A stretch of DNA of 64,000 nucleotides from Pseudonocardia sp. SCN 73-27 (GTDB lineage: Bacteria > Actinomycetota > Actinomycetes > Mycobacteriales > Pseudonocardiaceae), in the NCBI GenBank assembly GCA_001725415.1, contig MEGH01000001.1, forward strand, positions 1 through 64,000, given 5' to 3'. The notes beneath the pieces were generated by a model. It searched no databases. It was not told the origin of the DNA and saw nothing but the letters and a program-made list of their open reading frames with translations. This document shows, in pieces, positions 7,959 through 16,099 of the stretch. Position numbers and translations under genes: made by a program. How positions within the stretch are numbered: position 1 is the stretch's first letter; every line of letters begins with the position of its first letter.

Positions 7959-8717
7959 TCAGTACCCGGCGGGCGGGTACCCCGCGACCCCGGGAGGCAC
8001 GGCCGGCCCCCTCTGCTTGCTGACGATCACCCCGCCGACGATCGCGACGACGCCACCCACGATCGTCATGATCAGGCCGAAGCCGAGCGAGATGTCGAGC
8101 GCCGCGGCGAGGTCGGCGGCGATGCCCCCGCCGGCGCCACCGGCCGCCGCCATCGTGGAGTTCAGGTTGATGATCACGTAGACCCCGATGGCCACGACGA
8201 CCAGGCCGAACAGGATCGGCAGCCGCTGCACCAGCGCGGGGATCGACGGCTTGACCAGGCGCAGGATCCCGACCGCGAGGATGAGGACACCGACGATCAG
8301 GGTGATGATGCCGTCGCCCTCAATGCCGGCGACCGACAACGAGCCGAACGCTCCCGCCCGGATCGTGACCCACGGCAGGAACGAGCCGACGATCGCGAGC
8401 AGGCCGCCGACGGCCGTGACGATCCCGAAGATCATCCCCGGACCGGCGGCCGGACCCGCCGTGCCCTTGGACGCCGGACCCGGCGCCCTGTACTGCGGCT
8501 GCCCCTGCGGCGCTCCATGGGGCTGCTGTCCGTACTGGGGCGGCTGTCCGTACTGGGGCGGCTGCTGGCCGTACTGCGGCTGACCCTGCTGCTGCCCGGG
8601 GTACTGCTGGCCCGGGTACTGCTGGGGCCCCGAGGGCTGACCCGGGTACGGCTGCCCCGGAGGCGGGTGCCCTCCCGGCGGCGGGTTCTGCGGCCACTGG
8701 CCGGGCGAGCTGGACAT
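7959..8717 (-). CDS. Pro/Gln/Gly-rich membrane protein with four helices
   Basis: 252 residues. The first ~90 residues are low-complexity (PGQPYPGQPSG, repeats of PQYGQ) and are encoded by short tandem repeats near 8520-8620. They are followed by four membrane helices: MIFGIVTAVGGLLAIVG, IITLIVGVLILAVGIL, ILFGLVVVAIGVYVII and IMTIVGGVVAIVGGVIV. Proline/glutamine-rich tails fused to small membrane modules are common in Gram-positive envelope proteins, but no function is known. ATG at 8717 follows a G-rich stretch (GGGGGACGCA). The gene probably leads the small operon with the FAD monooxygenase. Confidence 0.78.
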   Translation of the reverse strand: MSSSPGQWPQNPPPGGHPPPGQPYPGQPSGPQQYPGQQYPGQQQGQPQYGQQPPQYGQPPQYGQQPHGAPQGQPQYRAPGPASKGTAGPAAGPGMIFGIVTAVGGLLAIVGSFLPWVTIRAGAFGSLSVAGIEGDGIITLIVGVLILAVGILRLVKPSIPALVQRLPILFGLVVVAIGVYVIINLNSTMAAAGGAGGGIAADLAAALDISLGFGLIMTIVGGVVAIVGGVIVSKQRGPAVPPGVAGYPPAGY

Positions 8718-8835
8718 TGCGTCCCCCCTGGATCCGACGCCGCCACCACAGCGGCCGTCGCACCGGATTTGTAGCAGACCCACCCGACGAATCCGACGGA
8801 TCGACGGAACCGGTACGAGACCGCGACGGGGCGAC

Positions 8836-9171
8836 TCAGACGTCGTGGGCGGAACGCAGCCGCGTGGGCGCCTTGAGCCGCCACGCCTCGGTGATCAGCT
8901 CCGTGAGCTGCGCCGACCCGATCCTCGTCAGGTCGACGAGTACGGAACCGTAGCCGTCGTAATGGGGTGTCGTCGAGAAGGTGGGGTCGCCCGAGGCGAG
9001 CATCGCCTCCTTCTCGTCGAGCGCGCACATCACCACGAGCAGCCCCTCGGCCTCGGTGCGCAGCCGCACCATCAGCTTGCCGCGGACCTTCAGCGCCGGC
9101 GTCCGGTACGAGGTCGACTCCTCGACCTCCGGCAGCGCCGTCCCGATCCGCACCACGTCGTCCCAGTCCAT
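8836..9171 (-). CDS. MmcQ/YjbR family protein
   Basis: 111 residues matching the MmcQ/YjbR (CyaY-like fold) family. It starts MDWDDVVRIGTALPEVEES, contains the conserved VRGKLMVRLR strand and PTFSTTPHYDGYGSVLVDL, and ends with a helix (LITEAWRLKAP). The family is widespread and often called DNA-binding, but its biochemical role is not established. Start MDWDDV at 9171 fits the family length; an upstream ATG at 9192 would add seven residues. It stands alone between a membrane-protein gene and a transporter on the same strand. Confidence 0.85.
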   Translation of the reverse strand: MDWDDVVRIGTALPEVEESTSYRTPALKVRGKLMVRLRTEAEGLLVVMCALDEKEAMLASGDPTFSTTPHYDGYGSVLVDLTRIGSAQLTELITEAWRLKAPTRLRSAHDV

Positions 9172-9223
9172 ACGCTCATCGTGGCGTCTCACACCCGCGA
9201 GGTCGTGGACGAAACGGAACAGC

Positions 9224-10042
9224 TCAGCGTTGCCACTGCCCCGTGCGCTGCGTCGACGACCCGGCGAGCGCGATCACCCCGGCCGCCGCGAGCACCAGGC
9301 CGACGACGAAGGGGGCGATCCAGCCGTCGCGAACCCGGTCGCCGAGCAGCCCGATGGCCACGAGTCCCGGCACCACGACCTCGGTCACCGTGAACACCGC
9401 GGTGACGATGGAGAGGTCGCCGCGGGAGAGCGCCCGCGCGAACGTCACGATCCCGACCAGCCAGAACCCGATCAGCAGGTACGTCGCGGGCTGGGCGAGC
9501 AGCGCGACGACGTCGAAACCGTCGGGGCCGATGTGCACCGACCGCACCGCCAGCGACGTCCCGCCGAACCCCAGCCCGGCGACGAGCGCGAGCGGCCAGG
9601 CGTGCCGCGAGTTGTAGAGGACGATCGTCACCGCGGCGAGCACCGCGAGGGAGATGCCGAGAACGACATCGGCGGTGGTGTCGGCCCCCTCGGGGCGGTC
9701 GACGCCCGCGGCACCGGCGATGAGCACGAGCCCGATGACGCAGCCGCCGATCGCGACGCGGTCGAGCACGCTCAGCCGAGTCCCCCAGATCCAGCGGACG
9801 GCCAGTGCGGTCAGCGCGATCGAGCCGCCGAGGATCGCCTGCACCGCGAACACCGGCAGGAACCGCAGGGCGACGACCGTGCAGACCCACGCCAGTCCGT
9901 CGACGATCAGGCCGAGGATGAACCGCGGCTGGAGGGCCAGGGGGCGTCGGCGGGTGGTGCGGGTCGTCGCATCGGACTGCAGGAGCCCTGCGACGCAGTT
10001 GAGGACCATCGCCGCGACGGCGAAGACCAGGCCCAGGACCAC
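9224..10042 (-). CDS. DMT/EamA-like membrane transporter
   Basis: 272 residues with about nine to ten membrane helices in two similar halves, from MVLGLVFAVAAMVLNCVAGLLQ to FVVGLVLAAAGVIALAG. It resembles actinobacterial multidrug/metabolite (DMT) transporters with the EamA arrangement, and the first half has the small-residue AIGGCVIGLVLIAGAAG helix. It starts at a GTG. It is probably a cytoplasmic-membrane exporter; the substrate is unknown. It ends 52 bases before the YjbR gene and begins 39 bases after the MFS gene on the same strand. Confidence 0.75.
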   Translation of the reverse strand: MVLGLVFAVAAMVLNCVAGLLQSDATTRTTRRRPLALQPRFILGLIVDGLAWVCTVVALRFLPVFAVQAILGGSIALTALAVRWIWGTRLSVLDRVAIGGCVIGLVLIAGAAGVDRPEGADTTADVVLGISLAVLAAVTIVLYNSRHAWPLALVAGLGFGGTSLAVRSVHIGPDGFDVVALLAQPATYLLIGFWLVGIVTFARALSRGDLSIVTAVFTVTEVVVPGLVAIGLLGDRVRDGWIAPFVVGLVLAAAGVIALAGSSTQRTGQWQR

Positions 10043-10081
10043 GTCGCGATGCTCCCTCCGCTCGTCCGTGCCGAGCCTGCC

Positions 10082-11305
10082 TCAGTCCCGCGCGGCAACG
10101 GAACCACCTGTCACACGACCCAGTCTCCAAGCGGTGAGCGCGGTCACGAGCACCCCCACGCTGCCCGCGACGATCATCGTGGTCCGGGCCGACGTCGCCT
10201 GCAACAACAGGCCACCCCCGAGGTAGGAGATCGCGGCGGCCACGCCGATGCCGCCGTAGAGGTTGGCGAACACCCTGCCCTGCACGCCCGCGGGGACGGT
10301 GCGCTGCAGGATCGTCGTCGCCGCGACGTCCTTCACGGCGAGCCCCGCGCCGCGGATCGCCTGCATCGCGATCGCCGCCGCGGCCGCCCACACGACGCCG
10401 GTCAACAGGTTCCCGAGGCTGCTCACCGCCATGCCGGCGACGAACAGCACCACGGTCGCGGGCACCCGCCGCCGACCCAGCCACAGGTAGCCCGCGAGCA
10501 GGCCGACCCCGACCGCCGCGTACAGGAGAGCCAGCACGAAGTCGGGCGCACCGAGGTCACGGACGACGAAGACCAACGCGACGTCGTCGACACCGTTGGC
10601 GGCCACGACCGCGCAGAACGCGACCACCACGATCCGCACCAGCGGCGTCCGCCGCACGTAGCCGAGCCCGGCTCGGGCCTGCGCGAACATCGAGGGTTCC
10701 GACGGTTCTCGGGGCAGCGCGGGCAGCCGCAGCAGCACGAGCGCCGAGATCGCGAACGACGCGGCGTCGACCAGCAGCACGGCCCCGACGTCGACGACCG
10801 CCAGCAGCGCCGCCGCCAGCAACGGACCGGCGATCTCCGCGACGTTCGCCCCGAACCCGACGCCGGCGTTCGCACCCTCGAGGTCGCGGTCGTCGACGAG
10901 CCCCGGCACCGCCGCCCGCGACGCCGGCGCGAACAGCTGCCCCAGCACCGCGCGCACCGCCACCAACGCCAGCAGCACCGGTAACGGCGGCAGCAGCACC
11001 GCCAGCGCCGCCGTCACCACGGCCTGCGCGACGTCGCACCCGATCATCAGCCGACGCAGGTCCACCCGGTCGGCGATCGACCCCAGCAGCGGCGCCGCCA
11101 GCGCCGGCGCGACGTCGCCCACCAGCAGCAGGACGGTGACCGCGAGGGCCTCGCCCGTCGTCGACGCCACGTGCAGGATCAGCGCGACCAGGCTCAGCGA
11201 GTCGCCCAGCAGCGACACCGCGCGCGCCGTCCACAGCGCCCGATAGGGACCGTGGGTGCGGACGAGGGCGAGCGCCCCGACCGGCGCCGGCTCGGGGGCG
11301 GACAC
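10082..11305 (-). CDS. MFS transporter (macrolide-efflux/Enterobactin-exporter type)
   Basis: 407 residues with twelve predicted helices. The LGSIADRVDLRRLMIGCD stretch after helix 2 is the MFS A-motif region (G...DR..RR). LLVDAASFAISALVLLRLP is characteristic of the MFS_3/MefA-like drug-efflux branch. The central loop (LPREPSEPSMFAQARAG) joins the two six-helix halves. It starts at a GTG. It is likely a proton-driven exporter in the cytoplasmic membrane; the substrate is unknown. The next gene on the same strand is the DMT transporter. Confidence 0.85.
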   Translation of the reverse strand: MSAPEPAPVGALALVRTHGPYRALWTARAVSLLGDSLSLVALILHVASTTGEALAVTVLLLVGDVAPALAAPLLGSIADRVDLRRLMIGCDVAQAVVTAALAVLLPPLPVLLALVAVRAVLGQLFAPASRAAVPGLVDDRDLEGANAGVGFGANVAEIAGPLLAAALLAVVDVGAVLLVDAASFAISALVLLRLPALPREPSEPSMFAQARAGLGYVRRTPLVRIVVVAFCAVVAANGVDDVALVFVVRDLGAPDFVLALLYAAVGVGLLAGYLWLGRRRVPATVVLFVAGMAVSSLGNLLTGVVWAAAAAIAMQAIRGAGLAVKDVAATTILQRTVPAGVQGRVFANLYGGIGVAAAISYLGGGLLLQATSARTTMIVAGSVGVLVTALTAWRLGRVTGGSVAARD

Positions 11306-11355
11306 ACGGGAAACCTACGGCGGCGCCGGACCCGGCGTCGTCCGCATTTTCCCGG

Positions 11356-11652
11356 TCAGGAGCGGGTGCGTTCCGGGGCGTCGACGGGCGCGACCTGCTG
11401 CGGGACGGGCGCTGCCTGCTGGGGGACGCGGAAGAAGCCGCTCATCAGGCCGCCCGGGACGGTGGGAAGCGCCGCCGCCGCCGCCTCGCGACGGACACGG
11501 CGCCGCTCCGCGAGGACCACGGTCGCGAGGACGAGCACCGTCGCCAACAGCGCCGGGACGCCGACCAGTAGGACGAACGGCCCGAACACGGCCACCGCCA
11601 GCGAGATCGCCAGCATCTCCAACACGATCACCACGGCCGACATGCGCGCCAT
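11356..11652 (-). CDS. Small membrane protein, unknown
   Basis: 98 residues. Two hydrophobic segments (VVIVLEMLAISLAVAVFGPFVLLVGVPALLATVLVLATVVL, read as two helices) are followed by a basic stretch (ERRRVRREA) and a Pro/Gln-rich tail (VPQQAAPVPQQVAPV). An internal ATG three codons in is an equally possible start. No family is recognised. Its position just upstream of the MFS gene on the same strand makes co-transcription possible. Confidence 0.6.
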   Translation of the reverse strand: MARMSAVVIVLEMLAISLAVAVFGPFVLLVGVPALLATVLVLATVVLAERRRVRREAAAAALPTVPGGLMSGFFRVPQQAAPVPQQVAPVDAPERTRS

Positions 11653-11739
11653 CCGGCACCTCCCTGATCACCGGGCGCGCCCTCGCGGCGGGCCCGCCCC
11701 TCCATCGCCGGAGGACACCGGAACGTGACACCCCGACCA

Positions 11740-11801
11740 CGCCGAGTTCGACACAGCGCTGCTGCCGAGGGCACCTGCACAGCCTGAGGTCGAACTCGGC
11801 G
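11740..11801. terminator. 13-bp perfect inverted repeat between gene blocks
   Basis: cgccgagttcgac (11740-11752) and its exact complement (11789-11801) flank a 36-base interior. They lie in the 227-base gap downstream of the Hsp70-like gene (minus strand) and upstream of the small membrane-protein gene. It could act as a terminator for the Hsp70-like transcript or be a small non-autonomous repeat. Confidence 0.45.
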
Positions 11802-11879
11802 GTTCAGAGGTGGCGCACCAAGGACCGGCGCGTGGGCTCCCCCCGCCGCGCCGGTCCCGGCCCTTGAGGGCGAGGTGGA

Positions 11880-13727
11880 TCAGCCGGACGCGGGAACCTC
11901 GGCCACCGACGACGGGACGACGGGCGGCGCCTCGGACACGGGCGGCGGGTTCGTGACCGGCGGCGGGTTGGTGACCGGCGGCGGGTTGGTGACCGGCGGC
12001 GGGTTCGTGACCGGCGGCGGGTTCGTGACCGGCGGCGGGTCCGTCGCAGGCGGCGGGTCCGACGGCGTGCCCTCGGTGACCGGCGGCGGAGTGCTCGTGT
12101 CGGTGACCACCGGCGGCGCGGTGGTGCCCGCCGGAGCGGCCGGGACGACCGGCGCGGCGGGGGCACCCGGGGCCGCGGGGGCCTTCGCACCCCCGACGGG
12201 GGCCTTGTTCTGCGCAGCGTTGTTGCTACCGACAGGCTGCTCGACGACAGGGTTGGCGGCCGGCGACACGGCGCCCGGCTCGGCGGGGGCCGAGGCCGTC
12301 GACAGGGGGCCGTTGACGGTCGAGCCCGCGGAGGCGGGACGGGCCGTCGGCCAGGTCAGAACGGCGGCGGCGATGGCCGCGATGCCCAGGGCCGCACCGG
12401 CTCCGATCAGCAGGCCCACGGGGCCGCGGCGCTCACGGGGCTCGTCGAGCTCGTCGCGGGTCCAGTCGGGCAGCGGCTGCACCGGGGGACGCGGCGGCGC
12501 GACGTGCGCGACCGGCCGGACGTCGACGGGCGCCACGTCGGACCAGGAGACCGCGGCCGCACCTGCCGCCGGGACGAGCGCCCCCGCGGAGACGACGGGG
12601 ATCGGGGCCGTGATCTCGACGGGCGCGATCTCGACCGCGGGCCACGACATCGACGGCCGCGGCGCCACCGCGAGGACCGCACCCTTGGCGATGGCGTTCT
12701 TGGGGTCGGCGTCGACGGCGACGGGCCGCTCGAGCTGCTCGGACACCAGCTGCGCGACCAGCGGGATGCGCGACGACCCACCGACCAGCAGCACCGCGTC
12801 GAGCATCTCGGGGGTGAGCCCCGCAGAGCCGACGGCCCGGCGCAGCGCGGCGACCGTCTCCTCGACGTGCGGGCCGATGAGCTGCTCGAACTCGCTGCGG
12901 TGCAGCCGCACCGACCCCTGGGTTCCGGGCAGCAGGACGGGGACGGAGGCCTCGGTGTCGGCGGAGAGCGTCTCCTTGGCCTCGGTGCACTCGCGGCGGA
13001 TGCGGGCGACGGCGGCGAGGACGTCGGGGTCGGTGTCGTCGAGCTCGGCGAACGCGTCGGGCATGGCCTCGACGACGTGGTCGAACACGACCTGGTCGAA
13101 GTCGATGCCGCCGAGGCGCTCGATGCCCTCGGGCCGGCCGAGCAGGCCGAACCCGGAGCCGCCCTTGCGGACGACGGCGGAGTCGAAGGTGCCGCCCCCG
13201 AGGTCGTAGACGGCGATGGTGGAGCCGGCGCCGACCCGCTCCGCGGACGCGTAGTGCATCGCGGCGGCCTCGGGTTCGGCGAGGAACGTGACGGTCAGGC
13301 CGTGCGCGGCGAGGGCCCCGGTCAGCAGGTCCTTCTTGTGCTGGCCCCAGGCGGCGGGGTGGCTGACGGCGATGCTGTCGGCGGCGCCGCCCTCGCGGGC
13401 GGCGACCTGCTGCACGATCCAGGCGACCAGCTGCGCGGCGAGCTCCTCGGCCGGCCACGGCGCCCCGGCCACGACCAGCGGGGTGGGGTCGCCGATGCGG
13501 CGCTTGAACTCGCGGACGACGCGATCCGGGTCGGTCAGGGCGCGGCGCTCCGCGGCCTCACCGACCACGACCGAGCCGTCGACCCCCAGGTAGAGCACCG
13601 AAGGGACGCTCGCCGACCGGGACCCGAGGGTCACCATCTCGGGCTCGGCCCATCGGTCTCCCGACGGGCGGCACACGGCCGCGGCCGAGTACGTCGTGCC
13701 CAGGTCGATACCGAGCAGGTACCCCAT
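11880..13727 (-). CDS. Membrane-anchored Hsp70-like ATPase with proline-rich tail
   Basis: 615 residues. The N-terminal actin/Hsp70 ATPase domain has phosphate-1 GIDLGTTYS (6-14), phosphate-2 VYDLGGGTFD (173-182) and the adenosine motif LLVGGSSRIP (313-322), ending near residue 355. The beta-sandwich substrate-binding domain of DnaK is absent. Instead there is a linker, a single membrane helix (~437-458) and an outside tail rich in Pro/Ala with NPPPVT repeats (562-597). The start MGYLLGIDLG is fixed by the fold. It diverges from iniB1 across 370 bases. Hsp70-like proteins of this shape accompany iniBAC-type clusters in actinomycetes (recollection, not checked). A role in sensing or assembling envelope complexes is an inference. 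Confidence 0.88.
   Translation of the reverse strand: MGYLLGIDLGTTYSAAAVCRPSGDRWAEPEMVTLGSRSASVPSVLYLGVDGSVVVGEAAERRALTDPDRVVREFKRRIGDPTPLVVAGAPWPAEELAAQLVAWIVQQVAAREGGAADSIAVSHPAAWGQHKKDLLTGALAAHGLTVTFLAEPEAAAMHYASAERVGAGSTIAVYDLGGGTFDSAVVRKGGSGFGLLGRPEGIERLGGIDFDQVVFDHVVEAMPDAFAELDDTDPDVLAAVARIRRECTEAKETLSADTEASVPVLLPGTQGSVRLHRSEFEQLIGPHVEETVAALRRAVGSAGLTPEMLDAVLLVGGSSRIPLVAQLVSEQLERPVAVDADPKNAIAKGAVLAVAPRPSMSWPAVEIAPVEITAPIPVVSAGALVPAAGAAAVSWSDVAPVDVRPVAHVAPPRPPVQPLPDWTRDELDEPRERRGPVGLLIGAGAALGIAAIAAAVLTWPTARPASAGSTVNGPLSTASAPAEPGAVSPAANPVVEQPVGSNNAAQNKAPVGGAKAPAAPGAPAAPVVPAAPAGTTAPPVVTDTSTPPPVTEGTPSDPPPATDPPPVTNPPPVTNPPPVTNPPPVTNPPPVTNPPPVSEAPPVVPSSVAEVPASG
11941..12058. repeat. 18-bp tandem repeat encoding NPPPVT units
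   Basis: About six and a half copies of an 18-bp unit (ggcggcgggttSgtgacc) lie inside the 3' end of the Hsp70-like gene. They encode the repeated hexapeptide NPPPVT on the minus strand. The copies differ by single silent or conservative bases, so the repeat number may vary between strains. Confidence 0.85.
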
Positions 13728-14097
13728 CGTCTTTCCCTCCCCCGATGTCCGCGAGCTGCCCCGGTGCGTGCGCGGACCCCCTTGCACTGGTGCCATCGGA
13801 GTATCGCCGGACTTCGTTAGCGACCGAAGGGGTGCTAACACCCCAATGCACGAACGGGTGGCACCACAGGGGGCCGGAACCCGCTCCTGCCTGGGACGTC
13901 CCGCCCCGTCCCCCGAAGCCCCTAACGCCCGATCCCGGGGATCCCCGTACCGACGCTTTACCGAACCATGGGAGTTCCCCGATGGCCGGCGCCCGGTCCG
14001 TCCCTAACTTCTGCATCAACGCCAGGGCCGCTCAGCCCGGCCCGCACGACACACCACAAGCGACCGGGCACCGAGCCCACCGAGGGAGACGATCACG
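13728..14097. promoter_or_regulatory. Divergent promoter region of the Hsp70-like and iniB genes
   Basis: 370 bases without a gene. Visible elements are a hairpin ggggtg-ctaa-cacccc (13829-13844) overlapping an inverted pair gttagc/gctaac (13816-13821, 13834-13839), a 12-bp palindrome cggggatccccg (13936-13947), a related gggagttcccc (13970-13980), and further CTAAC copies near 13921 and 14003. The iniB1 ribosome-binding site is gaggga at about 14081-14087. IniR or another stress regulator is the natural candidate to bind here; the binding sites are not known. Confidence 0.6.
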
Positions 14098-15012
14098 ATG
14101 GCCGAGAGCATCTCGCTGCTGGACTTCCTGCTCCGCCTCATCAACGACGAAGACCTCCGCGAGGACTTCAACGACGACCCCGAGGAGGTCCTGGAGGCCT
14201 ACAACCTGACCGACCTCAGCGCGCAGGACGTCTACGACGCGCTGATCCTCGCCCAGGACAGCCACCAGGCCAGCTTCGACCGCAACTACGACACCGGCCA
14301 CAACTACGTCCCGCCGGTGCCGGCGCACGCGGGTCACGGTGGGGGCCACGACGGCGGCCACAGCCACAAGGAAGCCGTCGAGTACATCAACAAGTACATC
14401 ACCAACAACTACGTCGACGACCGCGACACCATCGTCGACAACTCGGTGAACCAGAACATCGACAACCGCGGCGGCATCTTCGACCAGGACATCGACGTCG
14501 ACTCCGTCGTGGCCTCGGGCGACGGCGCGGTGGCGGCCGGCGACGACATCGAGAACAGCACCGTCACCACGGGCAACGGCAACGTGGTCGGCGACGGCAA
14601 CGACGTCGTCAAGGGCGACGGCAACACCACCGCCTTCGGCGACGGCGACGCGGTCTCCACCGGCGATGTCACCACCGGCAACGGCGGCGCGATCTCCTTC
14701 GGCGGCAACGCCTCGGGCAATGACGCCGACACCAACGTGCGCAACTTCGGCGACGGCGACACCAACGTCGCGACCGCCAGCAACGGCAGCGCCGTCGGCC
14801 AGGCCAACGTCCACGTCGACGACGACTCGACCACCACGACGACGAACAACACGAACTCGGGCAACGAGACCAACGTCGACATCGACGACTCGTTCAACAC
14901 CGAGAACGACATCGACTTCGCGTCGAACAACGACATCGCGTCCGACAACGAGGTGCTGTCGAACAACCAGGGCGGCACCGGCGCGGGCGCCGACGGCGTC
15001 GACGCCTTCTGA
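14098..15012 (+). CDS. iniB: IniB-type Asn/Asp/Gly repeat protein, first copy
   Basis: 304 residues. The first ~60 residues form the IniB N-terminal domain (SLLDFLLRLINDEDLREDF, DLSAQDVYDALILAQDS). A His/Gly-rich linker (HAGHGGGHDGGHSH, ~79-92) follows. The rest is a long low-complexity region of short repeats such as NGNVVGDGN, TTAFGDG and TTTTTNNTN, likely a beta-solenoid-like or disordered chain, ending GADGVDAF. No classical signal peptide is seen. In mycobacteria iniB heads the iniBAC operon, which is induced by cell-wall inhibitors (established). The ATG at 14098 has a good upstream GAGGGAG. It is followed after 45 bases by a near-duplicate. Confidence 0.85.
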   Translation: MAESISLLDFLLRLINDEDLREDFNDDPEEVLEAYNLTDLSAQDVYDALILAQDSHQASFDRNYDTGHNYVPPVPAHAGHGGGHDGGHSHKEAVEYINKYITNNYVDDRDTIVDNSVNQNIDNRGGIFDQDIDVDSVVASGDGAVAAGDDIENSTVTTGNGNVVGDGNDVVKGDGNTTAFGDGDAVSTGDVTTGNGGAISFGGNASGNDADTNVRNFGDGDTNVATASNGSAVGQANVHVDDDSTTTTTNNTNSGNETNVDIDDSFNTENDIDFASNNDIASDNEVLSNNQGGTGAGADGVDAF

Positions 15013-15860
15013 TCTTCCCCTTCACCCACTAACGCCTACTTACCCGAGGAGCCCGAAATGGCCGACCAGACCCTGATCCAGTTCCTGATGAGCCTGTTCG
15101 AGGACGAGGAGCAGCTCGCCGAGTTCCAGGCCAACCCGGAGGCGTTCCTGGCCTCCTGCGGCATCACCGACCTCGACGCCGGCGACGTGCACGAGGCCCT
15201 GGTCCTGCTGCGCGACTCGCACGACGCCAGCTTCGACCGCGACTACAACACCGGTCACAACGGCGGCCACCACCACCCGGTGCCCCCGCCCCCGCACCCG
15301 GGCCCCGGCGAGAACGCGCACGACGTCGCGGTCAAGTACCTGAACACCTACGTCACCAACAACTACATCGACGACCGCGACACCATCGTCGACAACTCGA
15401 TCAACCAGAACATCGACAACCGCGGCGGCATCTTCAACCAGGACATCGACGTCGACTCCGTCGTCGCGTCCGGTGACGGCTCCGTGGCTGCCGGCGGCGA
15501 CATCGAGGACAGCACCATCACCACCGGCAACGACAACGTCGTCGGCAACGGCAACGACGTCGTCAAGGGCGACGGCAACACCACCGCCTTCGGCAACGGC
15601 GACGCGGTCTCCACCGGCGACCTCACCACCGGCAACGGCGGCGCGATCTCCTTCGGCGGCAACGCCTCGGGCAACGACGCCGACACCAACGTCGCAAACT
15701 TCGGCGACGGCGACACCAACGTGGCCACCGCCAGCAACGGCAGCACCGTCGGCCAGGCGAACACCCACGTCGACGACGACTCGACCACCACGACGACGAA
15801 CAACACTAACTCGAACAACGAGACCAACGTGGACGTCGACGACTCGTTCAACACCGACAA
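14380..15860 (+). repeat. Direct duplication of the iniB repeat body, period 954 bp
   Basis: From about 14390 to 14890 the first iniB copy repeats, with few changes, at about 15344-15844. The offset is 954 at both points tested (14461/15415 and 14701/15655). The flanking N-terminal coding parts are clearly more diverged, so the identity is confined to the repeat body. This suggests recent conversion or recombination between the copies. Confidence 0.85.
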
Positions 15861-15966
15861 CGACGTCGACATCCTGTCGAACAACGACGTGCTCTCGCAC
15901 AACGACGTCGCCTCCGGCAACACGGGCGGCTCGGGCACCGGCGCCGACGGCGTCGACGTCCTCTGA
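15058..15966 (+). CDS. iniB: IniB-type Asn/Asp/Gly repeat protein, second copy
   Basis: 302 residues, paralogous to the gene before it. The N-terminal domain is divergent in sequence but the same in design (QFLMSLFEDEEQLAEFQ, LDAGDVHEALVLLRDS). The linker is His/Pro-rich (GGHHHPVPPPPHPG). From about residue 100 onward the repeat body is nearly identical to copy one at a constant DNA offset of 954 bp. The C-terminal tail is again GADGVD. The start has a strong GAGGAG eight bases upstream. Retention of two copies suggests subunits with different N-terminal partners or simple dosage. It should be co-transcribed with the first copy, and a hairpin lies before iniA. Confidence 0.85.
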   Translation: MADQTLIQFLMSLFEDEEQLAEFQANPEAFLASCGITDLDAGDVHEALVLLRDSHDASFDRDYNTGHNGGHHHPVPPPPHPGPGENAHDVAVKYLNTYVTNNYIDDRDTIVDNSINQNIDNRGGIFNQDIDVDSVVASGDGSVAAGGDIEDSTITTGNDNVVGNGNDVVKGDGNTTAFGNGDAVSTGDLTTGNGGAISFGGNASGNDADTNVANFGDGDTNVATASNGSTVGQANTHVDDDSTTTTTNNTNSNNETNVDVDDSFNTDNDVDILSNNDVLSHNDVASGNTGGSGTGADGVDVL

Positions 15967-16001
15967 CGCTGCATCCAGGGGTAGCCTGAGCGGTACCCGA
16001 C

Positions 16002-16043
16002 GATCGGCCCCGTCTTCCCGGACCCGGGAGGGCGGGGCCGATC
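16002..16043 (+). terminator. Large hairpin between iniB and iniA, terminator or attenuator
   Basis: gatcggccccg (16002-16012) pairs perfectly with cggggccgatc (16033-16043), and the interior itself holds a cccgg/ccggg stem. It sits in the 133-base gap after the second iniB. It could end most iniB transcripts while letting some read into iniA, or stabilise the iniB mRNA 3' end. Confidence 0.65.
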
Positions 16044-16099
16044 TCGTCGTGTACCAAGGACACAGCACGCAGCAGCGATACGGGGGGGTTCGGCTCGTA

